Assembly (NCBI GenBank): GCA_047602295.1
Contig: JASGHP010000001.1
Coordinates: 5,456,001-5,520,000 of the forward strand
Source of the DNA: JACMLD01 sp047602295
GTDB lineage: Bacteria; Bacteroidota; Bacteroidia; Chitinophagales; Chitinophagaceae
Direction of reading: 5' to 3'
Length of the DNA: 64,000 bases
The notes under the pieces are model-generated. The model was not told the DNA's origin and made no database searches. It was given only the letters and a program-made list of their open reading frames with translations. Positions 1 through 8,787 of the stretch are shown in pieces. The translations under genes and the position numbers were made by a program. Positions within the stretch are counted from its first letter, which is position 1. Each line of letters starts with the position of its first letter.

Positions 1-303
1 ATAAGCCAGCATATTCAGGCATAGGTATAGTTCCGCAATTTCAGGCACATCGCTTTGTGCATGAAAAGTGCATTTGTCTGGGTCCAGGCCAGCCGCTATG
101 CATTCTGCAAAAACCCTGTGCACATTTGCTTTTAGCTCTTTTGTATCAGGATGTGTAGTAAGCGAGTGCCAATCTACTACAGAAAAATAGCAATCAAAAT
201 CTTCCTGCATGCGCACCCAATTGCGCATGGCGCCAAAATAATTGCCCAAATGCAAAAACCCAGTGGGCCTGATGCCACTCATTACAATTTCTTTCTTGCT
301 CAT
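1..303 (-). CDS. trpS: Tryptophanyl-tRNA synthetase, N-terminal part (cut by window edge)
   Basis: Charges tRNA-Trp with tryptophan in the cytoplasm. Only the first 101 residues lie in the window; the reading frame is open from the ATG at 303 down to base 1. Seen: near the N-terminus the motif PTGFLHLGNY (residues 13-22), the class I HIGH-type signature as it appears in TrpS, preceded by SGIR and followed by a Rossmann-fold start with DWHSLTT around residue 44. This combination is specific for TrpS (TyrRS differs in the PTG-LHLG context). A TATCTTCG element on the minus strand (311-318), one base from the TAnnTTTG consensus, sits only 7 bases before the ATG and suggests a leaderless or nearly leaderless message. 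The gene continues to the left of the window. Confidence 0.93.
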   Translation of the reverse strand, partial: MSKKEIVMSGIRPTGFLHLGNYFGAMRNWVRMQEDFDCYFSVVDWHSLTTHPDTKELKANVHRVFAECIAAGLDPDKCTFHAQSDVPEIAELYLCLNMLAY

Positions 304-510
304 AAGTCGGCGAAGATAGGAAAAGTCGGTAGTCTTGAGTCATTAGTCGATAGCCAAAACCAAGGAGAATAGCTGATAGTCAATAGGCGTTCATTAGAAT
401 CTAAATTAAAAGTTTGATCCCGGTTTGTGTGACTACAGACTAGAGACTATCGACTTCCGACTGTTTTTCTGCCTTTCATCATAAATGCCGCCTGCTTAGC
501 CGCAATTCTT

Positions 511-518
511 TATTTTTG
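511..518 (+). promoter_or_regulatory. TAnnTTTG -7 promoter element before gatC
   Basis: TATTTTTG matches the Bacteroidota sigma-A -7 consensus exactly. Its last base is 5 nt before the gatC ATG, so the expected start of transcription falls on or next to the start codon (leaderless message). No convincing -33 TTG box is visible. Confidence 0.55.
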
Positions 519-523
519 TTAGT

Positions 524-814
524 ATGGAAGTAACCGCCAAATTAATTGACAACCTGGCCAACCTGGCAAGACTGCAATTTGATGATGCAGAGAAAGCATC
601 CATTAAAGAAGATCTGCAGCGCATGATTGCTTTTGTGGAGAAATTGCAGGAAGTAGATACCACAGGCACAGAACCCTTGTTGCACATGACGGATGCCATG
701 AATGCATTTCGCCAGGATGAAGTGCAGGGCTCTATGCAAAAAGAAACTGCACTTGCCAATGCACCAGATGCAAATAATGATTATTTTAAAGTACCCAAAG
801 TCATTAAGAAATAA
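524..814 (+). CDS. gatC: Asp-tRNA(Asn)/Glu-tRNA(Gln) amidotransferase subunit C
   Basis: Small helper subunit of the GatCAB amidotransferase, which converts Glu-tRNA(Gln) (and Asp-tRNA(Asn)) to the cognate amidated forms. The 96-residue length is typical. Seen: the N-terminal pattern LIDNLANLARLQFDD (residues 7-21), an amphipathic helix region with LQRMIAFVEKLQEVDT, and the GTEPLLHMT stretch (residues 47-55) followed by FRQDEV, which is the usual GatC layout. The downstream ABC ATPase begins 30 bases after its stop and is probably co-transcribed. gatA and gatB are not in this window, as is common in Bacteroidota where the three genes are scattered. The start is the only ATG that leaves the conserved N-terminus intact. 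Confidence 0.92.
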   Translation: MEVTAKLIDNLANLARLQFDDAEKASIKEDLQRMIAFVEKLQEVDTTGTEPLLHMTDAMNAFRQDEVQGSMQKETALANAPDANNDYFKVPKVIKK

Positions 815-844
815 ACCCTCTTTAAACCGCACCAACCTTTATCT

Positions 845-1552
845 ATGAGTGGCATTATACAACTGGATAACATACAGAAATCTTACTTCATGGGCAAAGA
901 GCCCATCCCTGTATTAAAAGGCATTTCGCTCAGCATTTTAAAGAATGAATATGTGGCGCTGATGGGGCCATCCGGCTCAGGTAAAAGCACCCTGATGAAT
1001 ATTTTAGGATGCCTCGACTCACCCACAGGTGGCAGGTATATTTTAAACCAGCAGGATGTAAGTAAAATGGCCGATGACGACCTGGCTGAAGTGCGCAATA
1101 AAGAAATAGGTTTCGTATTTCAGCAGTTTAACCTGTTGCCACGTTTAACTGCTGCTGAAAATGTAGCCTTGCCATTGGTATATGCAGGCATTCCTAAAAA
1201 ACAACGCATGGAAATGGCCATGGAGGTGTTGGAAAAAGTAAGCCTTACAGAAAGAAGCCATCACAAACCCAATGAAATGAGCGGTGGCCAATGCCAGCGT
1301 GTGGCAATAGCAAGGGCACTGGTCAACAATCCTTCTATTATTCTTGCAGACGAACCTACGGGTAACCTGGATACCAAAACTTCTATAGAAATCATGGATA
1401 TTTTTGGCGCCATTCAAGCCAGCGGCAATACGGTTGTATTGGTAACACACGAAGAAGATATTGCGCAACATGCCCATCGTGTTGTGCGACTGCGCGACGG
1501 ATTAATAGAAAGCGACAGATTGAATGAACATGTTACGGTTGCAGCACACTAA
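845..1552 (+). CDS. ABC transporter ATP-binding protein, MacB/LolD type
   Basis: ATPase subunit of an exporter-type ABC complex of the MacB/LolD/FtsE group. Seen in order: Walker A GPSGSGKST (41-49), Q-loop VFQQFNLLP (91-99), signature MSGGQCQR (145-152), Walker B IILADE (165-170) followed by PTGNLD, and the switch histidine in VTHEED (around 201). The signature has Cys where the family usually has Gln (SGGQQQR), a mild oddity that should not prevent ATP binding. The FQQFNLLPRLTAAENVALP segment is typical of MacB-like macrolide or lipoprotein exporter ATPases. No permease gene lies beside it; it follows gatC by 30 bases. Substrate unknown. Confidence 0.88.
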   Translation: MSGIIQLDNIQKSYFMGKEPIPVLKGISLSILKNEYVALMGPSGSGKSTLMNILGCLDSPTGGRYILNQQDVSKMADDDLAEVRNKEIGFVFQQFNLLPRLTAAENVALPLVYAGIPKKQRMEMAMEVLEKVSLTERSHHKPNEMSGGQCQRVAIARALVNNPSIILADEPTGNLDTKTSIEIMDIFGAIQASGNTVVLVTHEEDIAQHAHRVVRLRDGLIESDRLNEHVTVAAH

Positions 1553-1679
1553 GGTTGTAAGTTTTAAGTGATAAGTTTTAAGTAGGGACTAGCTACCAAA
1601 CTGATCAACAGATCAACTATTTTTTAGCCGGCAATGAATCACCGATTGATCTGAAGTTGCGACGCTCCGTTCATCTTTA

Positions 1680-1687
1680 TATCTTTG
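1680..1687 (+). promoter_or_regulatory. TAnnTTTG -7 promoter element before the cobalamin adenosyltransferase
   Basis: TATCTTTG, exact match to the Bacteroidota -7 consensus. It lies downstream of an upstream in-frame TTG at 1657, so that longer start would not be transcribed from this promoter; this supports the GTG at 1762. The implied leader of about 70 bases holds a 7-bp hairpin (CTGCTTC/GAAGCAG, about 1708-1726) but no B12-box that would point to a cobalamin riboswitch. Confidence 0.6.
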
Positions 1688-1761
1688 GGCAGCGGTGCAT
1701 CCTGTGCTGCTTCCTGCAGAAGCAGGTAATTCCTAACAACCAATCAACCAATCTACAGCAA

Positions 1762-2322
1762 GTGTCTTTAAAAATCTATACAAAAACAGGCGATAAAGGA
1801 AACACTTCGCTTATTGGTGGTACCAAAGTTCCTAAATCTCATTTGCGCATAGAAGCCTATGGCACAGTAGATGAGTTGAATTCTTACATTGGTCTTTGCC
1901 GCGATTTATTAACCGATGAACAAAGCCGTAAAACACTGCTGGAAATACAAGACCGTCTATTTACAATTGGCTCATGCCTTGCCTGCGATCCTGAGAAAGA
2001 ACCAAAGATGCGCATACCAGATGTAAAAGATAGCGATGTAAAACTACTGGAAAATGAAATAGACGGTATGAATGCATCACTGCCGGAAATGAAATCTTTT
2101 ATATTGCCTGGCGGACACACGAGTGTTTCTCATTTGCACGTAGCAAGATGCATCTGCAGGCGTGCAGAACGTTGTAGTGTAAGATTGCAAATAGAAAATG
2201 AAGCAGTAGAACCCATCGTTATACAATACCTTAATCGCCTAAGCGATTATTTGTTTGTGTTGGCCCGTTATACCGGTCATTTATTGCAGGCAACTGAAAT
2301 ACCCTGGAAACCGCGGGTGTAA
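1762..2322 (+). CDS. pduO: ATP:cob(I)alamin adenosyltransferase, PduO type
   Basis: Transfers the adenosyl group of ATP to cob(I)alamin, giving adenosylcobalamin. With a GTG start at 1762 the protein has 186 residues, the usual size of this family. Seen: N-terminal IYTKTGDKG (residues 5-13), the ATP-binding signature of PduO-type enzymes; RIEAYGTVDELNSYIG; and the C-terminal CRRAER with a following NRLSDYLFVLAR segment. The frame also stays open upstream to a TTG at 1657, but the extra 35 residues are not family-like and a promoter element sits inside them, so GTG 1762 is preferred. No other cobalamin gene is nearby. The intergenic sequence on both sides contains degenerate repeated words. 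Confidence 0.9.
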   Translation: MSLKIYTKTGDKGNTSLIGGTKVPKSHLRIEAYGTVDELNSYIGLCRDLLTDEQSRKTLLEIQDRLFTIGSCLACDPEKEPKMRIPDVKDSDVKLLENEIDGMNASLPEMKSFILPGGHTSVSHLHVARCICRRAERCSVRLQIENEAVEPIVIQYLNRLSDYLFVLARYTGHLLQATEIPWKPRV

Positions 2323-2425
2323 TTGATTGGGGCGAGGAATTAGGAATTTGTAATTAGGAATTGGTAGGGCTTCTCACGACTGACGACTCACGACTCACGC
2401 CCCCACTAGCCACTCACTACTCCCC

Positions 2426-3076
2426 CTACACAATCTTTCCATCTTTCATGTGCAAGAGTCTATCGCTCATTTGAGCCAGTTCTTCATTGTGCGTTACAAT
2501 TAAAAAAGTCTGGTTAAATTTTTTGCGCAGTTCAAAAAACAAATCGTGCAGTTCACGTGCATTGGAAGAATCAAGATTGCCGGAAGGTTCATCAGCAAAA
2601 ATAATTTTTGGCTGATTGATAAGGGCTCTTGCCACAGCAACACGTTGCTGTTCACCACCGGAAAGTTGCTGTGGTTTATTTTCCATGCGATCTGCCAGGC
2701 CAAGCATTGTTAAAAGTTCAACGGCTCTCTCTGCCACTTCTTTTTTTCCACGGCCGGCTATCCAGCCAGGTATGCTTACATTCTCAAGCGCTGTAAATTC
2801 TGGCAAAAGATGGTGAAATTGAAAAACGAAGCCAATATTGCGGTTACGGAAGGCCGCCATATTGCGGGCATTCATCTCATCCAGGTTTTTGCTATCTATG
2901 TTTATAGAACCGCTGTCTGCCCTGTCTAAAGTGCCCAATATATGCAGTAAGGTACTTTTGCCAGACCCGGATGGGCCTGCAATGCTTACAATTTCCCCTG
3001 CTTTAATTGTTAGCCCTACGCCTCTTAATACTTCCAATTGCCCGTATTTCTTGTATATTCCTGTGGCTGTTAACAT
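2426..3076 (-). CDS. lolD: Lipoprotein-releasing ABC ATPase LolD
   Basis: ATPase of the inner-membrane LolCDE machine that releases outer-membrane lipoproteins. Starting from the ATG at 3076 the protein has 216 residues, the usual LolD length. Seen: Walker A GPSGSGKST (34-42), the LolD-type Q-loop region VFQFHHLLPEF (84-94), signature LSGGEQQR (138-145), Walker B IIFADE (158-163) with PSGNLD, and the switch His in VTHNEE. The FQFHHLLPEFTALENV stretch is diagnostic of LolD over MacB. The frame is open further upstream to 3160, but that extension has no family similarity and lies in the AT-rich intergenic region. lolC/lolE are not adjacent. Confidence 0.88.
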   Translation of the reverse strand: MLTATGIYKKYGQLEVLRGVGLTIKAGEIVSIAGPSGSGKSTLLHILGTLDRADSGSINIDSKNLDEMNARNMAAFRNRNIGFVFQFHHLLPEFTALENVSIPGWIAGRGKKEVAERAVELLTMLGLADRMENKPQQLSGGEQQRVAVARALINQPKIIFADEPSGNLDSSNARELHDLFFELRKKFNQTFLIVTHNEELAQMSDRLLHMKDGKIV

Positions 3077-3198
3077 GCTATTATATCTTATACCTTTAAA
3101 ATACGAACCTACAATTTTATTCGTTCTTACCACTGATGGGCTGCTATTTTTGCCCCGCAATGGTGAAAAACTACATTTGGTTGTTCGCTATTAACCGT

Positions 3199-3206
3199 TA
3201 CATTTG
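3199..3206 (+). promoter_or_regulatory. TAnnTTTG -7 promoter element before the DUF2795 gene
   Basis: TACATTTG, exact consensus match, 23 bases before the ATG at 3230. This gives a short leader of about 15 bases. Confidence 0.6.
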
Positions 3207-3229
3207 CCGAAAATTAAAGACATCTAACA

Positions 3230-3451
3230 ATGTTTTGGACATTAGAACTAGCATCCTATTTAGAAGACGCACCCTGGCCAGCTACCAAGGACGAGTTAAT
3301 TGATTACGCCATTCGCAGTGGCGCTCCTATTGAGGTGGTGGAAAACCTGCAGGAACTGGAAGATGAAGGCGAGATATACGAAGCTATAGATGATATCTGG
3401 CCAGATTATCCATCTCAGGAAGATTTCTTCTTTAACGAAGACGAATACTAA
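3230..3451 (+). CDS. DUF2795 family small acidic protein
   Basis: A 73-residue acidic protein of a family (DUF2795) that is strongly conserved in Bacteroidota; its function is not established. Seen: the opening FWTLELASYLEDAPWPA, then DELIDYAIRSGAP, a short helix NLQELEDEGE, and a very acidic tail (EDFFFNEDEY). No signal peptide or membrane segment, so probably cytoplasmic. It stands as a single transcription unit, with an exact TAnnTTTG promoter before it and a strong intrinsic terminator 38 bases after the stop. The family name is given from recognition of the sequence pattern. Confidence 0.82.
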   Translation: MFWTLELASYLEDAPWPATKDELIDYAIRSGAPIEVVENLQELEDEGEIYEAIDDIWPDYPSQEDFFFNEDEY

Positions 3452-3488
3452 ATTTCGTATAGCACGAAATTACTTGCTTATATCATTT

Positions 3489-3519
3489 AAAAACCGCGCC
3501 TTCTACCAGCGCGGTTTTT
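3489..3519 (+). terminator. Intrinsic terminator after the DUF2795 gene
   Basis: Perfect 11-bp stem AAAAACCGCGC / GCGCGGTTTTT with a 9-base loop. The right arm ends in a T-run. Confidence 0.88.
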
Positions 3520-3638
3520 CTGTATATCCCCAATCGCTAAAAGAGATTTAATAAATTGTACTAATCGTATTTCATATCACATCCCCATATTTCAGGCATA
3601 AGGCTGGTTAGTATTTTCATTCCTAATTTTCATCTGCC

Positions 3639-4127
3639 ATGCAAGCAATAGATACCTGGATAGAGACACTGAACCAGTATAGTTATGAGCAAATTTGCAC
3701 GCAGCCACTAGTTGATAGTTGGTCGCTGGGGCAGGTATGTATGCACTTGCTAGGCGATACAGAATTTTATATTGAGCAGGCTCTTATTTGCAGCCATAAT
3801 AATGACAATGCAAATGAATCAGCTACAGCAGCAGGCCAAACAATGCTTGATAATAATTCTTTCCCCAATGAGAAACTTCAAAACCCTGCCAATGCATTTA
3901 TGCCACAACCAGCCAGCAAAGAACAGTTGATAAAAGACATGCTGCAATTAAAAGCTGCACTTACTAATGCAAGTGAGTTAGCATCACAAACATCCTGCAA
4001 AGGCAAAACAAAACATCCCGGGCTTGGTTATTTCAATGCAGCAGAATGGATACAATTTGCAGACATGCATTTTCGCCATCATCTGCGCCAAAAGAAAAAA
4101 ATTGAAGATTTATTATTCAATAAATAA
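3639..4127 (+). CDS. DinB-like four-helix-bundle protein
   Basis: Predicted DinB/YfiT-superfamily protein of 162 residues, a family of four-helix bundles that often carry a three-histidine metal site and in some members act as thiol S-transferases. Seen: WSLGQVCMHLLGDTEFYIEQ (residues 27-46, within which the family histidine follows a typical W-xx-GQ-xx-HL pattern) and a C-terminal DMHFRHHLRQKKKIE segment providing the HxxxH-type pair. The middle (residues 50-95) is an Asn/Ala-rich loop insertion with little predicted structure. It is monocistronic, with a perfect hairpin terminator downstream. The actual substrate cannot be read from the sequence. Confidence 0.72.
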   Translation: MQAIDTWIETLNQYSYEQICTQPLVDSWSLGQVCMHLLGDTEFYIEQALICSHNNDNANESATAAGQTMLDNNSFPNEKLQNPANAFMPQPASKEQLIKDMLQLKAALTNASELASQTSCKGKTKHPGLGYFNAAEWIQFADMHFRHHLRQKKKIEDLLFNK

Positions 4128-4146
4128 ATTTTCTATTCACTAAAAA

Positions 4147-4183
4147 TATAATGGCGACACTACATAGTATCGCCATTATAAAA
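4147..4183 (+). terminator. Intrinsic terminator, usable from both sides
   Basis: Perfect 11-bp stem TATAATGGCGA / TCGCCATTATA with a 12-base loop, flanked by A-run and A/T-rich tails. It lies between the convergent DinB-like gene and the beta-propeller dehydrogenase gene. Confidence 0.8.
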
Positions 4184-4229
4184 AGTTTGAAACAAAGATT
4201 GAGCTTATATTGATAAACGCTGCAACGCT

Positions 4230-5435
4230 TTATTTTCCATACTGCACTTTATATAAAGAACCATTAGAATCATCGCTGATGTACAATGCACCATCAGATC
4301 CTTGCGCCAGTCCGCATGGTTTATGTTGATCTTTATTGATAAGAAAATTATCGGCAAAAATCTCGTACTTGCCTGCGGGCTTTCCGTTTACAAATGGTAC
4401 AAAAGCTACCATATATCCTTTTTGCAACTCAGGAGATTTTCCGTGGAATGCTATAAATGCTCCATTCTTGTATTTGGCAGGAAATTTTGCCCCGGTATAA
4501 AATAATAAACCGTTAGGCCCAAGATGTGCCGGAAAAACAACTTTAGGATCAATAGCCTTGTGTGTGCCTGGCTTCTTGCCGTCGCCGCCATATTCCGGTG
4601 CCAATATTTTTTTGTGCTGAAACTGATCATAATATTCATAAGGCCATCCGCCATCTGCGCCTTTACGCACTTCATACATTGTTTCGGCAGGCAGTTCATG
4701 ATCTTGTTCTACAGTGTACAAATTAGGAAAATTGCTGTTCAAATCTCCCCTGCCATGCTGCATAATAAACAATGAATTGGTTTGGGTATTCCAATCAAGA
4801 CCAACTACATTTTTAAAACCGGTTGCATAGTGAACTGCATCTTTATAATGCTGGTTTAATTTGTTGGCTTTAAACTGCCAGATACCTCCAACAGAATCGA
4901 GTAGCGGACATGGATTGGGCGCCTGTTTAGAATTAGGATCAATAAGACAGGCATTTGCATAAGAACCTACGTTTACATAAATATTTCCATTGTTATCCAG
5001 TACAATTGATTTTGAATTATCGCGATTGTGGTTAACCAATCCTGTAATAATTTTCTCAGGTTTATCGGGGTTGATAACATCTCCATTATTGTTCAGTTGA
5101 TAACGATAAACATCATCGTTTGAAGAAGCATACAAATAATTCCCTTTAATGCAAATACCTGTTCCGGGATAATCTCCAAAAGCAAGTTGCTGTGTGTACT
5201 TGCCATCTTTCTTTGCATCCTTCAGGTAAATAATACCCTTGCCATCTTTTAAGCGGGAAAGCTTTACATAAACGCCGCCTTGTTTGGTTACGGCAATATG
5301 CCTGGCCCCGCCCAATCCTTCTGCTACTACTGAAAAACTAAATCCCGCTGGCAATTGCAATGTCTGTGCAGCGGCAGATAAGAAAATAAAAAACGATGCT
5401 AAAACAAATCCAGTTCTGGTTACAAATGTTGGCAT
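4230..5435 (-). CDS. Secreted sorbosone-dehydrogenase-like beta-propeller protein
   Basis: Exported six-bladed beta-propeller of the glucose/sorbosone dehydrogenase superfamily, 401 residues. Seen: an N-terminal signal peptide (residues 1-24, hydrophobic FVLASFFIFLSAAAQ) and repeated propeller-blade motifs such as GARHIAVTKQGGVYVKL, KSIVLDNNGNIYVNVGS, the NVVGLDWN segment and the closing GLAQGSDGALYISDDSNGSLYKVQY. The blade signatures (G-D-ALYISDD-N) are those of the L-sorbosone dehydrogenase-like branch, often PQQ-dependent and often annotated only as PQQ-dependent sugar dehydrogenase. No c-type haem motif (CxxCH) is present, so electron transfer would need a partner. Substrate not assignable from sequence. 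Confidence 0.75.
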   Translation of the reverse strand: MPTFVTRTGFVLASFFIFLSAAAQTLQLPAGFSFSVVAEGLGGARHIAVTKQGGVYVKLSRLKDGKGIIYLKDAKKDGKYTQQLAFGDYPGTGICIKGNYLYASSNDDVYRYQLNNNGDVINPDKPEKIITGLVNHNRDNSKSIVLDNNGNIYVNVGSYANACLIDPNSKQAPNPCPLLDSVGGIWQFKANKLNQHYKDAVHYATGFKNVVGLDWNTQTNSLFIMQHGRGDLNSNFPNLYTVEQDHELPAETMYEVRKGADGGWPYEYYDQFQHKKILAPEYGGDGKKPGTHKAIDPKVVFPAHLGPNGLLFYTGAKFPAKYKNGAFIAFHGKSPELQKGYMVAFVPFVNGKPAGKYEIFADNFLINKDQHKPCGLAQGSDGALYISDDSNGSLYKVQYGK

Positions 5436-5656
5436 ACAGCAATTTTTTTATGAGTGCCAAATGTATTGATAATAATGTTTCATTTATACCGAAAAACTAT
5501 GCTTTTCAGCAAGCAAAAAGGAAGTTAATTCTGGGTGTTTTTAAACACCATCTATATAAAATACCTGTAATCACCCTTACTAACCGTAAAAAAACCGCAA
5601 CTTTATAAACTATTTCAGGGTTTATTTTTTATACTTGAGGATAACCGACCGCTTAT

Positions 5657-6472
5657 ATGAACCAGGATTTTTTTCAATTGATATTCAATAAACAGCAGCA
5701 AACAGAAGATGTGCCGCCCAATGCTGTAATAACGGACTGGGCATTGCAATTGGTTCGCCTGCTGTACCCGGAGCTTTCCAAACAATTTTTTTCCAGCCCG
5801 TTGCAGTTTGAAGCTGCCTTTCACCAGTTAGAAACCAATTTGGTAGCCATATTGGAAAGTACCAAGGAATGCCAAAACTGCGATAACCGCATTAAGGCAA
5901 AAACTTTCTTTCAGCAATTGCCGGAGATTTATCGTTTATTAAATGCCGACGTAACTGCTATTAACGAAGGTGACCCTGCTGCCAAAAGCGAGTTTGAAGT
6001 CATTCGCACCTATCCTGGCTTTTTTGCTATTTGCTTTTACCGCATTGCACATGCACTTTTAAAACAAGATATACCCTTGCTGCCGCGCATACTTACAGAA
6101 TATGCGCATTCGCAAACAGGCATAGACATACACCCCGGTGCAGAAATTGGAGAATATCTCTACATAGATCACGGCACCGGTACAGTAATTGGTGAAACCT
6201 GCAAAATAGGTAACCATGTAAAACTTTACCAGGGTGTTACATTGGGTGCGTTAAGTGTAGACAAATCGCTGGCGTTTACCAAGCGTCATCCTACCGTTGA
6301 AGATTATGTGATTATTTATTCCGGTGCCACTATACTTGGAGGTGATACCACTATCGGCCATCACAGCATTATTGGTGGCAATGTATGGCTTACAAAAAGT
6401 GTAGCCCCCTACTCTGCAGTGTACCATAAAGCGGAAATAGAAATTACCAAGCGAAGAAGGATACATGAGTGA
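5657..6472 (+). CDS. cysE: Serine O-acetyltransferase
   Basis: Acetylates serine with acetyl-CoA to O-acetylserine, the first committed step of cysteine synthesis. The 271-residue protein has an N-terminal helical domain (1-150) and a left-handed beta-helix of hexapeptide repeats (about 155-250). Seen: GIDIHPGAEIG (155-165), the catalytic and CoA region IDHGTGTVIGET (170-181) with the essential His172, and GNVWL near the end. The C-terminus lacks an obvious terminal Ile feedback tail. The cysteine synthase gene follows after 90 bases on the same strand, so the two steps are genetically linked. A TATACTTG element at 5630-5637 (one mismatch to TAnnTTTG) may be the promoter. Confidence 0.92.
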   Translation: MNQDFFQLIFNKQQQTEDVPPNAVITDWALQLVRLLYPELSKQFFSSPLQFEAAFHQLETNLVAILESTKECQNCDNRIKAKTFFQQLPEIYRLLNADVTAINEGDPAAKSEFEVIRTYPGFFAICFYRIAHALLKQDIPLLPRILTEYAHSQTGIDIHPGAEIGEYLYIDHGTGTVIGETCKIGNHVKLYQGVTLGALSVDKSLAFTKRHPTVEDYVIIYSGATILGGDTTIGHHSIIGGNVWLTKSVAPYSAVYHKAEIEITKRRRIHE

Positions 6473-6562
6473 ACGCTAACAGAAACACGAATACACTAAT
6501 AGGAACGCGAATTACACGAATTGTATGAATTATTCTAATTAACTCGAATTACACTAATAAAA

Positions 6563-7435
6563 ATGGCAAGCATATTAGATTTGGTGGGTAACACACCAAT
6601 GGTAGAAATAAAAAAATTAAATCCTAATCCTGCAGTAAAAATATTCGCCAAACTGGAAGGCAACAACCCTGGTGGCAGTGTAAAAGATCGTCCTGCACTT
6701 AACATGATCAGAACTGCAGTAGAGCGTGGAGATATAAAACCAGGAACAAAACTGGTGGAAGCTACCAGCGGTAATACAGGCATTGCGCTCGCTATGATTG
6801 CACGTCTATATAATTTAGATATTGAACTGGTAATGCCAGCAAGTTCTACCCGCGAACGTACGCTTACCATGGAAGCCTTTGGCGCTAAAGTGGTGCTATT
6901 AGAGAACATTGAAGCCTGTCGTGATTATGCAGAAGCACAGGCTGCTACTGGCAACTATTTTTTATTGAACCAGTTTGCCAACCCTGATAATTACATGGCG
7001 CATTATAAAACTACCGGTCCTGAAATATGGAAAGATACCAATGCAGGCATTACACATTTTGTTAGTTCAATGGGTACTACCGGAACTATTATGGGTACTT
7101 CCATGTTTTTAAAAGAAAAAAATCCTGCTATACAAATTGTAGGTTGCCAGCCAACAGAAGAAGCATCTATACCCGGCATACGCCGTTGGCCAAAAGAATA
7201 CCTGCCTAAAATTTACGACGCATCAAGAGTAGATCGCATCATGGATATCGGTCAGCAGGAAGCAATAGATATGACGCGTCAATTGGCGAAAGTGGAAGCT
7301 GTATTTGCAGGCATGAGCAGTGGCGGTGCTGCGTCTGCAGCTATAAGACTTGCTAAAGAATTAACCAGCGGCGTGATAGTATTTATTGTTTGCGACAGAG
7401 GCGACAGATATTTGAGCAGTGATCTTTTCGGTTAA
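6563..7435 (+). CDS. cysM: Cysteine synthase (O-acetylserine sulfhydrylase B type)
   Basis: PLP enzyme that replaces the acetyl group of O-acetylserine with sulfide (or thiosulfate) to make cysteine. It has 290 residues, matching the CysM branch. Seen: VGNTPMVEI (8-16), NPGGSVKDR with the PLP lysine at position 41, the substrate loop TSGNTG (68-73), the glycine-rich phosphate loop MGTTGT, and the active-site GMSSGGAASAA near the C-terminus. It follows cysE directly, giving a two-gene cysteine operon. The 90-base gap before it is made of degenerate GAATTACAC-like words. Confidence 0.92.
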   Translation: MASILDLVGNTPMVEIKKLNPNPAVKIFAKLEGNNPGGSVKDRPALNMIRTAVERGDIKPGTKLVEATSGNTGIALAMIARLYNLDIELVMPASSTRERTLTMEAFGAKVVLLENIEACRDYAEAQAATGNYFLLNQFANPDNYMAHYKTTGPEIWKDTNAGITHFVSSMGTTGTIMGTSMFLKEKNPAIQIVGCQPTEEASIPGIRRWPKEYLPKIYDASRVDRIMDIGQQEAIDMTRQLAKVEAVFAGMSSGGAASAAIRLAKELTSGVIVFIVCDRGDRYLSSDLFG

Positions 7436-7597
7436 TTTAAGTTGTAAGTTTTAAGTGTTAGGTTGTAAGTTCTTTTTACACGCAATAAGGCACAGAATGT
7501 AAAGTACAAGATAAATACGATCTTATTTACTTCTGTGGGAAGAATGGCGAAGAAAGAGAAATACTTACCACTTAAAACTTATCACTTACAACTCCTT

Positions 7598-8599
7598 CTA
7601 GCTTCTTCCCAAATCAATTTCTGTATTATCGCCAATGTTCAGGCTGCGGCTTTCTCCTTTTAATTCTGTATCGCTGCCAATTAAAGAATCTGTAAGTACT
7701 ATATCTAAAAGATTCGCAAATGCGCCAATGATAGAATCTTTTACAATGGAGTAGTTAATGGAAACTTTTTCCCCGATAGCTACATTAGGACCAATAATGG
7801 AGTTCTTTATATTGCAGCCGGCAGCTATGCTTACCGGGGGAATAATAATGCTGTTTTCAAACTGGTGATCATCCGCAATGCTTTGCCCGAATTTTTTCAA
7901 CAGCGTGGCATTGCTCTCCAATAAGGATTCTTTTCTACCGCAATCAAACCAGTTCTGCACTTTATAGGGTTGAATCTTAGCGCCTTTTTGAATCATGCAT
8001 TCTAATGCATCTGTAAGACTGAATTCTCCGGCCCTGCTTTTTACCTGGTTGCGAATATTATCATCAAGGCATTCAAACAACAAACCAGATTCTTTGATGC
8101 GATAAACACCCACCAATGCCATGTTTGATTTTGGTATCTGAGGCTTCTCCACCACCTTGCTTACAAAACCATCTTCATTCAATTCTGCCACACCAAATGC
8201 ACGGGGATCATCTACACGTTTTACACCTACCATAGAATGCTCGCTCTGCAAAACTTCATCTACACTGTATTCGCAAATTGAATCGCCCAATACGATAAAT
8301 ACTTCATCATCTTTTACAATCTCTCTTGTAAGTACAATAGCATGCCCCAAGCCTTGTCTTTCATTCTGATGAATAAAATGCGTTTGCAGGTAGGGGTATT
8401 TTTCTCTTACATAGTCTTGAATTTTATCGCCCAGGTAACCAATAATAAAAATGAATTCTGTAATACCTGCATCATGCAATTGCTCCACAATAATGCTGAG
8501 AACTGTTTTGCCCGCTAATGGAATCAATGCCTTGGGCTGCGTATATGTATGGGGGCGAAGCTTGGTACCAGCTCCCGCCACCGGGATGATTGCTTTCAT
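7598..8599 (-). CDS. Sugar-phosphate nucleotidyltransferase with C-terminal beta-helix
   Basis: Predicted NDP-sugar pyrophosphorylase of 333 residues. Seen: N-terminal Rossmann-like nucleotidyltransferase domain with GAGTKLRPHTYTQPKALIPL (9-28), which carries the diphosphate-binding loop and catalytic Lys23, and the metal-binding GDSI (105-108). From about residue 240 onward there are isoleucine-rich hexapeptide repeats (NSIIIPPVSIAAGCNIKNS and following), i.e. a left-handed beta-helix like that of GlmU or archaeal-type glucose-1-phosphate thymidylyltransferases. The two-domain plan fits RmlA-like/GlmU-like enzymes; the exact nucleotide and sugar cannot be read off. It stands alone and converges with cysM across a repeat-word spacer. 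Confidence 0.82.
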   Translation of the reverse strand: MKAIIPVAGAGTKLRPHTYTQPKALIPLAGKTVLSIIVEQLHDAGITEFIFIIGYLGDKIQDYVREKYPYLQTHFIHQNERQGLGHAIVLTREIVKDDEVFIVLGDSICEYSVDEVLQSEHSMVGVKRVDDPRAFGVAELNEDGFVSKVVEKPQIPKSNMALVGVYRIKESGLLFECLDDNIRNQVKSRAGEFSLTDALECMIQKGAKIQPYKVQNWFDCGRKESLLESNATLLKKFGQSIADDHQFENSIIIPPVSIAAGCNIKNSIIGPNVAIGEKVSINYSIVKDSIIGAFANLLDIVLTDSLIGSDTELKGESRSLNIGDNTEIDLGRS

Positions 8600-8787
8600 G
8601 TGTTTGTTTGTTGGCCAGATCCTTTCTGCACATCAGTAGTAATGCGCTTACAAAATTATCACTGCTGATTTTATCTTCTATTCCACCATAAAAAAGGAAT
8701 GAAAGTAGGCTATTTTATGTTTTCCGGCTTATTTTCAATTGATTTTTCTTGCTACTCAATTAATCAATTTTCAAATACGCCAGTAAA

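Noticed and set aside
1690..1761. Cobalamin riboswitch before the cobalamin adenosyltransferase
   Set aside because: The leader is only about 70 bases and holds no B12-box; only a 7-bp hairpin is present.
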